Positions 33,444 through 41,915 of a stretch of DNA of 64,000 nt are shown here, piece by piece. The stretch is from positions 427,117-491,116 of the forward strand of contig NZ_JANYMP010000004.1 of NCBI RefSeq assembly GCF_025061645.1, in the 5' to 3' direction. Source of the DNA: Umezawaea endophytica (GTDB lineage: Bacteria > Actinomycetota > Actinomycetes > Mycobacteriales > Pseudonocardiaceae). A model generated the notes under the pieces. The model ran no database searches. It saw only the letters and a list, made by a program, of their open reading frames with translations, and had not been told where the DNA came from. The translations under genes and the position numbers were made by a program. Each line of letters starts with the position of its first letter. The stretch's first letter is position 1.

Positions 33444-33962
33444 GTGGACGTCCAGGTCGTGGCCCTGCTGGTGTCGCCGGTGCACGCCTTCGAGGGGCGT
33501 CCGCAGGACGGGCCGCTGGTCGATCCGCTGCTGGGCTCGTGCGACCGGGTGGAGGTGCGCGCCGGGCTCGGCCTGGTTGGCGACCGGTTCTACGCCCAGC
33601 CGGCGCACCGCAAGGCCTCGGTGACCGTGATCGCCGCCGAGTCGCTCGACCTGATCACCGCGGAACTGAGCCTGGCAGCCGTGCCGAACCCCGTGCTGAC
33701 CAGGCGCAACGTCGTGCTGCGCGGTTTCCCGGTCGACGGCCTGCCCGCCGGGCGGTCGAGGGCGGGTGCCCTGTTCAGCCTCGACTCCGGCGACGGCCCG
33801 GTCCGCTTCCAGGCGCATCGCCCGGCCAGCCCGTGCGGCTGGATGGACCAGGTGCTGGCGCCCGGCGCGCACAAGGCGCTGCGCGGCCGGGGCGGCGTCC
33901 GCTGCGAACCGCTGGACGACGGGTTCCTGCGCGTCGGGCCCGCCGTCCTGACCGTCCTCTGA
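33444..33962 (+). CDS. MOSC-domain protein, 172 aa
   Basis: A beta-barrel sulfur-carrier fold related to molybdenum cofactor sulfurase C-termini. It has VSPVHAFEGR at the N-terminus, GDRFYAQPAHRKASVTVIA, RRNVVLRGFPVDGL, and the conserved cysteine in SPCGWMDQVLAPGAHKALRGRGG. GTG 33444 fits a leaderless transcript (TAGCGT 7 nt upstream); a GTG at 33426 is an alternative. Stand-alone MOSC proteins may handle persulfide sulfur or reduce N-hydroxylated compounds. It has no molybdenum cofactor genes around it. Confidence 0.85.
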   Translation: MDVQVVALLVSPVHAFEGRPQDGPLVDPLLGSCDRVEVRAGLGLVGDRFYAQPAHRKASVTVIAAESLDLITAELSLAAVPNPVLTRRNVVLRGFPVDGLPAGRSRAGALFSLDSGDGPVRFQAHRPASPCGWMDQVLAPGAHKALRGRGGVRCEPLDDGFLRVGPAVLTVL

Positions 33963-33981
33963 CCGGTCGCACTGCTTGGCG

Positions 33982-34308
33982 TCACTTGCGGCGGATCTTC
34001 ACCAGGTCCATGTCCGTCGCCGACGCCTTCAGGTCCCGGTAGTCCACGCCCAGCGCGTCCACCGCGAGCGCCGCGGCGGCCAGCCCGCGCTCGCACACCG
34101 CCCGGTCGTTCTGCTCCACGGGGGCCCGCAGTTGGACCCGGAAGCTGAAGAAGTCCAGCGTCCGGTCGTAGGACAACGACCCCTCCTCGGAGAACCCGTT
34201 CGTCAGGATGCCGTGCTCCTCCACCACCGCGAGCAACCGCTCCCGCCCGGCCGCGTCGAGATCGGTGAACCGCCCCCGCACCATGACCCGGTAGGTGTGC
34301 TCCGCCAT
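33982..34308 (-). CDS. Small conserved protein, DUF6204-like, 108 aa
   Basis: A compact soluble alpha/beta protein beginning MAEHTYRVMVRGRF, with SYDRTLDFFSFRVQLRAP in the middle. The arrangement recalls the actinobacterial DUF6204 family, which has no known role. The ATG follows GAGGAGAAGGC (minus strand). It converges with the MOSC gene, 19 bp apart. Family name given from memory, moderately sure; coding status strong. Confidence 0.75.
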   Translation of the reverse strand: MAEHTYRVMVRGRFTDLDAAGRERLLAVVEEHGILTNGFSEEGSLSYDRTLDFFSFRVQLRAPVEQNDRAVCERGLAAAALAVDALGVDYRDLKASATDMDLVKIRRK

Positions 34309-34506
34309 GCCTTCTCCTCGGTTTTCACGTTACGGCAGGGGTCTGACAATTTTGCCGCGAGCCGAGTTGATCTTGATGGCTCGCACCGGCATCCTCTCCC
34401 GCGACACCCGGTCGGCGCGAACGAATTCCGGAAGGCGGGTGGGGTGAGCGGGTTCCGAGATCGCGTGGCGGACGTGGACACGCGGGGGTGCGAAGGGATT
34501 CCGGCG

Positions 34507-35028
34507 TCACGCGGTCTCGGAGATCTGTACGGCGGTGGCGGTGTCGCCGGAGGTGGTGGCCACGATGGTGATCGTGTCGCCCTCGGCGATGTCCGACGCC
34601 GTGCCCGAAGCCGTGTCGCCCGCCGCACCCGCCGCCCCTGCCGCACCCGGTGCCCCGCCCGCAGCGGCGAACACCGTGTCGGCGTCGATGACGTAGGTCC
34701 TGCTGTACCCGTCGGTGCTCTCGGCCGTCAGCGACGTGCTGGTGATCGCCGTGACCGTGCCGGTCTGCACCTCGCCGTGCGTCACGCTCCCGAACACATC
34801 CCCGCCCGCGCCACCACCGTTCGGCGGCTGCCCCATGCCCGCGGGCGCCTGTCCGATCGCCGAGGACGACGAGGCGTTATTGCTGGTCGCGTACACGACC
34901 GCCCCGCCGCCACCCGCGATGGCGAGCGCGACGGCCGCGGCGATGATCCCCTTGCGGAACCGCGACGGCCGCTGTCCGGCGGGCTCGACGGGGGTCTGGT
35001 TGGTGGGGACCTGCTCGGTGGTGGTCAT
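34507..35028 (-). CDS. Membrane-anchored protein with DUF5666-like domain, 173 aa
   Basis: Cytosolic N-terminus, one membrane helix (about 29-47, GIIAAAVALAIAGGGGAVVY), a low-complexity Gly/Pro linker (GQAPAGMGQPPNGGG), then an OB-like beta domain (GTVTAITSTSLTAESTDGYSRTYVID ... GDTITIV). This layout is that of DUF5666-containing proteins of the actinobacterial envelope. An Ala/Gly-rich insert (AAGGAPGAAGAAGAAG) interrupts the domain. GAGGAG lies 6 nt before the ATG. Function unknown. Stands alone, divergent from the alpha/beta hydrolase. Confidence 0.78.
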   Translation of the reverse strand: MTTTEQVPTNQTPVEPAGQRPSRFRKGIIAAAVALAIAGGGGAVVYATSNNASSSSAIGQAPAGMGQPPNGGGAGGDVFGSVTHGEVQTGTVTAITSTSLTAESTDGYSRTYVIDADTVFAAAGGAPGAAGAAGAAGDTASGTASDIAEGDTITIVATTSGDTATAVQISETA

Positions 35029-35165
35029 CGTGCGCTCCTCGTGGTCGGCTGTGATGACCACCTTCACGGCCGCGGCTGTGCCACTCCTGTGCGCTCGGCG
35101 AGAACGACCTGTGCGGCCCCCTGCCCGCCGCACCACGTCCGTCCTCATCGGACCTCGCCCGCTGG

Positions 35166-35171
35166 CACAAT
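35166..35171 (+). promoter_or_regulatory. Probable -10 of a leaderless promoter
   Basis: CACAAT lies 7 nt before the GTG at 35179 and there is no ribosome-binding site. Confidence 0.35.
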
Positions 35172-35178
35172 CGTGCCC

Positions 35179-35964
35179 GTGGAAGTGATGGGAGCGGACG
35201 GCGTGCGGCTGGGGTGTCACGACAGCGGCGGCGACGGTCCGGTGACGGTGCTGCTGCACGGGTTGTGCGGGCACAGCGGCGAATGGGACGCGGTGGTCGC
35301 CGCGTTGCCCGGTCGGCGGCTGATCGCCTTCGACCAGCGCGGCAACGGCGCGAGCGAGCGTCGTCCCGCCGACCTGTCCCGCGCCGCCCACGCGGCGGAC
35401 GTGGTGGCGGTGCTCGACGCGTTCGGCGTCGACCGGGCCGTGCTGGTCGGCCAGTCGATGGGCGGCGACACCGCCATGGTCGCCGCGGCCGACCACCCCG
35501 ACCGCGTCTCCGGCCTCGTCCTGGTGGAGGCGGGCCCGCACGACCCCGACCCGTCCGGCGGCGACCGGATCGTCGCCTGGCTGGACTCCTGGCCACGTCC
35601 GTTCCCGACACGGGAGGCCGCCGCGGTCTTCCTCGGCGGCGGCCCGGTGGGCGAGGGGTGGGCGGACGGGCTGGAGGAGCGCGACGGGGGCTGGTGGCCG
35701 CGCTTCGACGTCGACGTGGTGGCCCGCGTGCTGACCGTCGAGCCCGGCCGCGACCAGTGGGCCGAGTGGTCGCGTGTGCGCTGTCCCGTGCTGGCCGTGT
35801 TCGGCCAGCAGGGCATCATCTCGACCGGCCGGGGCCATCTCATGCTGACCCGCCGACCGGACACGGAGGCGGTCAGCGTTCCCGGCGCGGGCCACGACGT
35901 GCACCTCGAACAGCCGGGGTTGGTGGCCGCTCTGGTGGCGGACTTCCTGGACTCGCCCCGCTGA
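35179..35964 (+). CDS. Alpha/beta hydrolase, 261 aa
   Basis: A cytosolic hydrolase with VTVLLHGLCGHSGEW (oxyanion region), FDQRGNGASERR, the nucleophile elbow VGQSMGGDTAM and the terminal His in VPGAGHDVHLEQPG. Several starts are possible (GTG 35173, 35179, 35185, ATG 35188); 35179 has the best leaderless spacing. The substrate is unknown. It is not part of an operon. Confidence 0.88.
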   Translation: MEVMGADGVRLGCHDSGGDGPVTVLLHGLCGHSGEWDAVVAALPGRRLIAFDQRGNGASERRPADLSRAAHAADVVAVLDAFGVDRAVLVGQSMGGDTAMVAAADHPDRVSGLVLVEAGPHDPDPSGGDRIVAWLDSWPRPFPTREAAAVFLGGGPVGEGWADGLEERDGGWWPRFDVDVVARVLTVEPGRDQWAEWSRVRCPVLAVFGQQGIISTGRGHLMLTRRPDTEAVSVPGAGHDVHLEQPGLVAALVADFLDSPR

Positions 35965-36084
35965 CCTGTGGATCTTCCGGAACCGCTCCCCGACGCCCCC
36001 GCCGCTTGAACCGCCCACCCGGTTCGCCCGTATTCCCGAGATGGGCACGTCCGGTACGACGCGGATCTTCCGAGGAGCGCGTAG

Positions 36085-37212
36085 ATGAGCAATCCGTTGG
36101 CGCAGTTGGCCTTCCGGGTGTCACTCACGATCGCGGCAATCGGTGTGTGCGGTGCGGTGCTGGCCGCGGCCGTGGGGTTGGTGCTGCTGGCGGCGCTGCC
36201 GTCGACGGCGGCGGGGACGCAGGTGTGCGGGAAGAACGACGTCGTGCCCGCGGGGGAGAAGGAGTACCTGGCGGGCAACAACGTCGGGGGTGTGGACACC
36301 GCGCAGTGCGTCACGGTCGGTGAGCGGAAGCTGCGCGTGGACAGCGCCGAGCACGACCTGCCGGTGGGTGGGCCGCCCGCCGCGTCGCCGTCGCTGCTGA
36401 AGGGGTGCCACCAGGACATCTGCTCGGAGAACAGCGGACTCCCGGTGCAGGTGTCGCGGATGCCCGAGCTGACCAGCAACCTCGTCACGACGCCCGCCGC
36501 GGACGGCGACTACGCGACGGCCTACACGGCCTGGTTCCACAGCAAGCCCGCGGTGGAGGGGCTGCCCGACGGTGCGGAGATGGCGATCTGGTTGCGCGCC
36601 AACGGGGACGCGCGGCCCGCGGGCATCATGGTCGCGGGCGCGATGCCGATCTCCGGCGCGAGCTGGGACGTCTGGTTCGAGAAGGCGCAGGGGCGGAACC
36701 GGATCACCTACGAGCGGGTCGGCGACGTGGACTCGGTGCGGGGCCTGGACATCCGCGCGTTCGGCAAGGACGCGGTGAACCGGGCGTGGGTCAAGCCGGA
36801 CTGGTACCTGATCGGCGTCGAGGCGGGGTTCGACCTGTGGCGCGGCGGTGCGGGCAACTCGGTCGACGAGTTCGAGGTGGTGGTCGCCGAGCAGCTCCCC
36901 CCGGTGGGGCCCGCGGCGTGCACGGCGAGCCTCGCGATCGACACGAGCTGGCCGCAGGGGTTCACCGCGACGATCAAGATCACCAACTCGGGCGCGAGGC
37001 CGGTCGAGGGGTGGACGGTCGACTGGACGTTCCCCGGCGAGCAGCGGGTCGAGAACTCCTGGAACGCCACCATCACCCAGAAGGGCCGGACCGTGCACGC
37101 GGTGAACGCGGCCTACAACGGGCTGATCGACGTCCAGGACTCGATCACGTTCGGTCTGGTGGGCATCGGGGCCCCGCCGAAGACCATGGCGCTGACCTGC
37201 GTCCCCCGCTGA
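36085..37212 (+). CDS. Secreted GH12-like endoglucanase homologue with CBM2, catalytic acid changed, 375 aa
   Basis: A long hydrophobic N-terminus (about 9-42) serves as signal or anchor. The GH12 domain (about 46-270) follows closely the Streptomyces CelB pattern: GCHQDICSENSGLPV, the nucleophile strand GAEMAIWL (Glu165) and DWYLIGVEAGFDLW. In GH12 enzymes the last motif is AGFE with Glu as general acid; here it is Asp250. A family 2 carbohydrate-binding module (about 277-375; TSWPQGFTATIKITNSG, WTVDWTFPG) ends the protein. It would bind cellulose; hydrolytic activity may be weak or absent. GAGGAGCG precedes the ATG. Confidence 0.85.
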   Translation: MSNPLAQLAFRVSLTIAAIGVCGAVLAAAVGLVLLAALPSTAAGTQVCGKNDVVPAGEKEYLAGNNVGGVDTAQCVTVGERKLRVDSAEHDLPVGGPPAASPSLLKGCHQDICSENSGLPVQVSRMPELTSNLVTTPAADGDYATAYTAWFHSKPAVEGLPDGAEMAIWLRANGDARPAGIMVAGAMPISGASWDVWFEKAQGRNRITYERVGDVDSVRGLDIRAFGKDAVNRAWVKPDWYLIGVEAGFDLWRGGAGNSVDEFEVVVAEQLPPVGPAACTASLAIDTSWPQGFTATIKITNSGARPVEGWTVDWTFPGEQRVENSWNATITQKGRTVHAVNAAYNGLIDVQDSITFGLVGIGAPPKTMALTCVPR

Positions 37213-37213
37213 G

Positions 37214-37948
37214 TCAGCCGCGGCCCACCAGCGGCATCGCCGTCGCCATCACGGTCATGAACTGCACGTTGGCCTCCAGCGGCAATCCGGCCATGTAGCG
37301 CACGGCGTCCGCGACGCCCGCGACGTCCATCGTCGGCTCCGGCGCGACGGTGAAGTCCGCCTGGAGCACGCCCTGGCCCATCCGCTCGGTCAACGGCGTC
37401 GCGGCGTTGCCGATGTCGATCTGCCCGCACGCGATGCGGTAGCGGCGGCCCTCCAGCGACAGCGACTTCGTGATGCCGGTGATCGCGTGCTTGGTCGCGT
37501 TGTAGGCGATGGCGTTCGGCCGGGGCGCGTACGCCGACACCGAGCCGTTGTTGATGATCCGGCCGCCCTGGGGGTCCTGGTCGCGCATGATCCGGAACGC
37601 TTCACGAGCGCACAGGAACGTGCCGGTGAGGTTCGTGTCGACCACCTTCGACCACTGCCCGACGGAGAAGTCCTCGACCGGGGTGGCCCGCACGTTCGTG
37701 CCCGCGTTGTTGAACAGCACGTCCACCCGGCCCCAGCGGTCGCGCACGGCGTCGAACAGCGCCACGACGGACTCCTCGACCCTGATGTCGGTCGGGACCG
37801 CCAGCACGTCGTCGCCGCTCGCGGTCTCGGCGAGCGCGTCGGCCTTGCGCCCGGCCAGCGCCACCCGGTAGCCCGCCTCCAGCAGGTTCCGCGCGACCGC
37901 CCTGCCCACCCCGGATCCCGCACCCGTCACCACCGCGACACCGGTCAT
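37214..37948 (-). CDS. Short-chain dehydrogenase/reductase, 244 aa
   Basis: A classical [17 protein letters not shown] nucleotide motif, NNAG (LFNNAGTN), the Ser of INNGSVSAY and catalytic YNATK. GGAGGCGACC precedes the ATG. It is convergent with the GH12 gene (1 bp between stops). No pathway neighbours indicate the substrate; an alcohol or polyketide-like ketone is possible. Confidence 0.9.
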   Translation of the reverse strand: MTGVAVVTGAGSGVGRAVARNLLEAGYRVALAGRKADALAETASGDDVLAVPTDIRVEESVVALFDAVRDRWGRVDVLFNNAGTNVRATPVEDFSVGQWSKVVDTNLTGTFLCAREAFRIMRDQDPQGGRIINNGSVSAYAPRPNAIAYNATKHAITGITKSLSLEGRRYRIACGQIDIGNAATPLTERMGQGVLQADFTVAPEPTMDVAGVADAVRYMAGLPLEANVQFMTVMATAMPLVGRG

Positions 37949-38081
37949 GGTCGCCTCCTCGCCGTTCGGGGGTCCGTCGTCCTGATCATAGGGTCGGCCT
38001 GACGTGCGCCTAATGGGGGAACCACGTGGTTACCATCTGCGTCGACGCAGTGTGGTGGACGACCAGGGAGCAGGAGGAGCG

Positions 38082-39824
38082 GTGGCGGCGGAGGCGTTCG
38101 GGCCCTATCGCATCGAGGGGCTGCTCGGCCGCGGCGGCATGGGCGAGGTGCACCGCGCGTACGACACGGTGCACGACCGCGTGGTGGCGTTGAAGAGGCT
38201 GTCGTCGCAGTTCAACGCCGACGCCGACTACCGGGCCCGGTTCCGCGCGGAGTCGAAGATCGTCGCCAGGCTGCGCGAACCGCACGTGATCCCGATCCAC
38301 GCCTACGGCGAGATCGACGGCCACCTGTACCTGGACATGCGGCTGGTCGAGGGCAGGGACCTCACCGACCTCATCGCCGACCCGATGGACTCCCGGCGCG
38401 CCGTGCGGATCGTCGAGCAGGTCGCCAGCGCGCTGGACGCCGCGCACGCCGACGGCCTGGTGCACCGCGACGTCAAGCCGTCGAACATCCTGGTCGCCGC
38501 CGGTGACTTCGTGTACCTGGTGGACTTCGGCATCGCCCGCAGCGCGTCACCGACGGCCACGCACCTCACGGCGTCCGGCGACGTCGTCGGCACCCTCGAC
38601 TACATGGCGCCCGAACGGTTCGGCGGCGGCCCGGTCGACGGCCGCGTGGACGTCTACGCGCTGGCCTGCGTGCTGTTCACCAGCGTCACCGGCCGCCGCC
38701 CGTTCACCGCGGACACGACCGCCGCCCAGATCTGGGCGCACATGCAGGAACCGCCGCCCCGCGCCTCCCACGTGCACCCGGACGTGCCGGCCGCGCTGGA
38801 CGACGTGATCGCCAGGGGGATGGCGAAGGACCCCGAGCAGCGCTACCCGACGGCCGGCGCGCTCGCGGCGGCCGCGTCCGCCGCACTGGACCAGGCCGCG
38901 AGCCCCCGGCCGATGCCGCCCCCGGTGACCCCGCCGCAGGGGCAGCCGCGCTTCCCGCCGCCCACCACACCTCCTCAGGGCGTGGCCACCCCGCCGTCGG
39001 CCACTCCGCCGCAGGGCGTGGCCCGGCCGCCGCTCACCACCCCGCCTCAGGGGCCGTTCCAGCCGGTGACGGCCCCGCCGCACGGCTGGCCGCCCGCGCA
39101 GTCCCGACCTCCCGCCAAGCCCGGCGTGTCGAGCCGGGACCGGGCAGTGCTCGTCGGCGCCGTCGGCGCGGTCCTCGTGATCGCCGCGGTCGTGGTCTCG
39201 CTGGTGGTGTTCAAGGACAAGGAGGGCGGCCAGGCGTCCGGCCGGTCCTCGGACGCGCCCACGTCGTCCACCACGACCTCGAAGGCGCCGACGACCTCGA
39301 AGGCGCCGACCACGACGTCGCCACCGCCGCCGCCCAACCCGTCGGTCGACGCGCTCCAGGCCGTGCTGCCGACGTCCTACGCGGGCAACCCCACGTGCGT
39401 CGAGAAGGAGAACGGCGGGGGCGGTGAGCTGGCGACCGTCGAGTGCACCGAGGCCAACGGCGTGGACGGCTACGTCCCGCCGCCGGAGCGGGCGGTGTTC
39501 CGGCTGTTCGCCGACCGCGCCGCGCAGGACGCGTACTTCATCAAGCTGGTGCAGGACAACAACCTGCCGCGGATCGACGAACAGGGCGGCTGCCGCCCGG
39601 TGACGCAGCCCCTGCACTACGCGGAGATCTGGCGCACCGAGGCGGGACCGCTGCCCGGCGAGTTCACCACGTGCTTCTTCAAGGACGGCACCGGTCAGCT
39701 CTGGTGGGTCGACTCGAAGACGCTGACCATCGGCCAGCTCGTCTCGTCCAAGGCGACCACGAACGAGACCCTGGACAAGCTGGACCTGTGGTGGAACCAC
39801 ATGATCCTGTCCAAGATGAACTGA
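38082..39824 (+). CDS. Membrane-anchored Ser/Thr protein kinase, 580 aa
   Basis: A PknB-type kinase domain (about 7-270): [42 protein letters not shown] Pro-rich linker with five TPPQG repeats follows, then one membrane helix ([22 protein letters not shown]), a Ser/Thr/Pro stalk and an extracellular domain of about 150 residues with paired cysteines but no PASTA repeats. GTG 38082 is chosen because AGGAGG lies 5 nt upstream and the kinase starts directly after; an upstream GTG at 38004 would add 26 residues. It probably senses an envelope or periplasmic signal through the outer domain. Confidence 0.9.
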   Translation: MAAEAFGPYRIEGLLGRGGMGEVHRAYDTVHDRVVALKRLSSQFNADADYRARFRAESKIVARLREPHVIPIHAYGEIDGHLYLDMRLVEGRDLTDLIADPMDSRRAVRIVEQVASALDAAHADGLVHRDVKPSNILVAAGDFVYLVDFGIARSASPTATHLTASGDVVGTLDYMAPERFGGGPVDGRVDVYALACVLFTSVTGRRPFTADTTAAQIWAHMQEPPPRASHVHPDVPAALDDVIARGMAKDPEQRYPTAGALAAAASAALDQAASPRPMPPPVTPPQGQPRFPPPTTPPQGVATPPSATPPQGVARPPLTTPPQGPFQPVTAPPHGWPPAQSRPPAKPGVSSRDRAVLVGAVGAVLVIAAVVVSLVVFKDKEGGQASGRSSDAPTSSTTTSKAPTTSKAPTTTSPPPPPNPSVDALQAVLPTSYAGNPTCVEKENGGGGELATVECTEANGVDGYVPPPERAVFRLFADRAAQDAYFIKLVQDNNLPRIDEQGGCRPVTQPLHYAEIWRTEAGPLPGEFTTCFFKDGTGQLWWVDSKTLTIGQLVSSKATTNETLDKLDLWWNHMILSKMN

Positions 39825-39830
39825 CCCCCC

Positions 39831-39877
39831 GACGCGAAGAGGGCCACCCCGGTCGCCGGGGTGGCCCTCCTCGCGTC
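39831..39877. terminator. Bidirectional terminator between kinase and DUF1996 genes
   Basis: A perfect 14-bp stem (GAGGGCCACCCCGG, TCG loop) is extended by a further 7-bp stem (GACGCGA) after one mismatch. It lies between two convergent stops and can serve both genes. Confidence 0.85.
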
Positions 39878-39890
39878 GTTCAGGTGCCGA

Positions 39891-41492
39891 CTACTCCTTG
39901 CAGGTCTTGCCGCGGTTCACGCACCACACGAGGCGGTTCATGATGCTCTGCGACATGACGTTCGCGAAGTCGTCGTGGTCGCTGACCGGGTTGTGGTTCT
40001 CGGTCGGGAACGCGTCGACCTTGTACTGGCCCTTGCGCTGGATGTCCCTGGGGATGTTGTAGGTCAGGGTGATGCGCAACTGCGGCACGGCCTTGAAGCC
40101 CTGGCCGCACTTCCCGGTGTTCGGGTCCGGGAACACGATGTGCGTGCGGTGGTTGGCCGAGTCGGTGTTCTTGCCGTCCCAGCAACTCGGGAAGTCGTGG
40201 ATGCGCTTGACCTTCGCGCCGCGCGGGCAGATCGGGTACTGCTTGATCTGCACCTTGTCCTCGAAGCCGGAGCAGGTCCACGAGTCGCGGGCGTTCTTGG
40301 TGCCGTTGATGGAGATCTTCGCGTCGCCGTAGAGCACGCGGAGGAACTTCGGCATCGCGGTGACCTTGCCGACCGGGCTGCCGCGGAAGGTCAGCTCGGC
40401 CTTCTCCGGGCGCTGGATCACACCGTCGTTGCCGGGCAGCTCGTTGTTCTCGTTCTCGTCGCCCTGCGCCGGGGGCGGCGTCTGGGCCGGGGGCTTCTCG
40501 CTGTTCTCGGAACCGTCCGGCACCGGCGCGGGGTTGTTCTCGTCCTTGATGCCGCACTCGCTGAGCTTCTTCAGCTCGTCGATCTGCTTCTGGAGGTTGG
40601 CGACCTGGTCGCTGAGCTTCTTCAGCTCTTCGATGATCTTGTCGAGGGCGGCCTGGCGGGCGTCGGCCACCGGGGCCAGCACCTGCTCGGCCTTGGCCTC
40701 GCTCACCACGGGTGCGGCACCCGCCTCGGCGGCGAGCTTCTTGTCCGCGTCCTCGGTGATCTTGTCGACCTCGGCGAGCTGCTTGGACACCTCCTGCACG
40801 GCGGCGTCGGGCACGTCCTCCAGCTTGCTCGCGACGTCGGGGCACACGACGCGCGGCGCTTCCTGGTCCTTCTTGTCGGCGGCGGCCTGTTCCTTGCGCT
40901 CAGCCACCTTCGCCGGGGGGTTCGCGGTCGCGGTCGCGCTCTCGGGCAGCGGTGCCGCGCTCTCGTTGGCGGCGACGTCCTTGTCGATCGCGGCCTGGTC
41001 GTTCAGGGCCGGCGCGTTCTGGTCGACCTTCTGCTCGGCTTCCTCGTCCTCCGTGTCGATCCGGATGACGGGCCAGAAGTAGGCGGACTTGTCACCGTTC
41101 TTGCAGGTGGTGCCTGCCTTGCGGAGGCTCTCGTTGGTGGAGAACGCGTTCGTCGACAGGTTGCCGACGTAGTCGTGGAGGTGCTGGGCGCCGTTCTCGA
41201 CGCCGGGAGCGGCGATGAAGTTGTCGCCGTTGAAGTGGGCGTTCTTGTTCGTCCCGCAGTTGACGGTGAACGTGCCCCTGGACGCGTTGCCCTGCTTCTG
41301 CACGGCTTTGACGTTCGGCTTCACCTTGGTGATGTCGACGAACAGGGACTTGTCGACCCCGTCCGCGTACGCCTCGTCGTCGCCGGTGGTCGTGACGACG
41401 ACCACGGCACCGGCGGCAATCGCCACGGCGGCGCCGAACGTGGCGATCTTTGTTCTGCGGGAGATCTGGTGCCGCCCACCGGTCCGGCTCAT
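39891..41492 (-). CDS. Exported DUF1996 protein split by a long coiled-coil insertion, 533 aa
   Basis: An N-terminal membrane/signal segment (about 15-35) with a twin-basic start. DUF1996 hallmarks occur in two blocks: NCGTNKNAHFNGDNFIAAPG, QHLHDYVGN and SAYFWPV (residues about 74-146), then PKFLRVLYGD, RIHDFPSCWDGK, HRTHIVFP and YNIPRD (about 361-515). The 210 residues between them are Ala/Lys/Glu-rich with heptad-like stretches (KIIEELKKLSDQVANLQKQI) flanked by Pro-rich linkers. Family role unknown; the domain occurs in secreted fungal and actinobacterial proteins. Strong 3' terminator shared with the kinase gene. Confidence 0.87.
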   Translation of the reverse strand: MSRTGGRHQISRRTKIATFGAAVAIAAGAVVVVTTTGDDEAYADGVDKSLFVDITKVKPNVKAVQKQGNASRGTFTVNCGTNKNAHFNGDNFIAAPGVENGAQHLHDYVGNLSTNAFSTNESLRKAGTTCKNGDKSAYFWPVIRIDTEDEEAEQKVDQNAPALNDQAAIDKDVAANESAAPLPESATATANPPAKVAERKEQAAADKKDQEAPRVVCPDVASKLEDVPDAAVQEVSKQLAEVDKITEDADKKLAAEAGAAPVVSEAKAEQVLAPVADARQAALDKIIEELKKLSDQVANLQKQIDELKKLSECGIKDENNPAPVPDGSENSEKPPAQTPPPAQGDENENNELPGNDGVIQRPEKAELTFRGSPVGKVTAMPKFLRVLYGDAKISINGTKNARDSWTCSGFEDKVQIKQYPICPRGAKVKRIHDFPSCWDGKNTDSANHRTHIVFPDPNTGKCGQGFKAVPQLRITLTYNIPRDIQRKGQYKVDAFPTENHNPVSDHDDFANVMSQSIMNRLVWCVNRGKTCKE

Positions 41493-41722
41493 CTGCTGCT
41501 CACCTCTGTCGTCGGGGTGCTTCGAGCGCGGCGCGTGAAGACCTGCTCAGACGGGCATACGCACGGTTGGCGAGGCGTACCTCAACCGTGTTCTCGGTGT
41601 TATCGATCCGTTATGTTCGGCTGTTTGCCCAGCGTGATCGATAGACTGCGCAGTGTGACATCGGTTTCGGTCCGCGTGCTCCGCCGCGGCTCGAAGGGCG
41701 GGGAATTCCCCTGGTACGAGGA
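41493..41722. other. Intergenic stretch upstream of the DUF1996 gene
   Basis: No coding frame of note. It is relatively AT-rich around 41580-41650, which probably holds the minus-strand promoter of the DUF1996 gene. Confidence 0.45.
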
Positions 41723-41758
41723 AGAGGGCGGTGGGAGTCGCCGCTCCCACCGCCCTCT
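41723..41758 (-). terminator. Perfect 15-bp hairpin downstream of the glycosyltransferase gene
   Basis: The stem AGAGGGCGGTGGGAG and complement has a 6-nt loop. It lies about 160 bp beyond the minus-strand stop at 41916, with no other gene between. Confidence 0.7.
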
Positions 41759-41915
41759 CCGGTGTCGTGCACCGCACCGGCAGACGCCTCTCGGCGAGTG
41801 GCCACTCGTGGTGGCGAAGGGTGAGGCCCGGGGGTCCTGGACCGGTGCGGCATCAGGTACAACGCACGGGGCGCGGGGATGTTCCCGGGCGATGGCGGGC
41901 CGGGGATGAGCCCGG

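Noticed and set aside
35979-35990. Possible CebR (cellulose regulator) operator GGAACCGCTCCC upstream of the GH12 gene
   Set aside because: Only 10 of 12 core positions match the known palindrome and symmetry is broken; too weak without a genome-wide scan.
35970-36072. Direct repeat GGATCTTCCG (35970-35979 and 36063-36072)
   Set aside because: Only 10 bp, no symmetry and spacing not helical-phase informative; may be chance.
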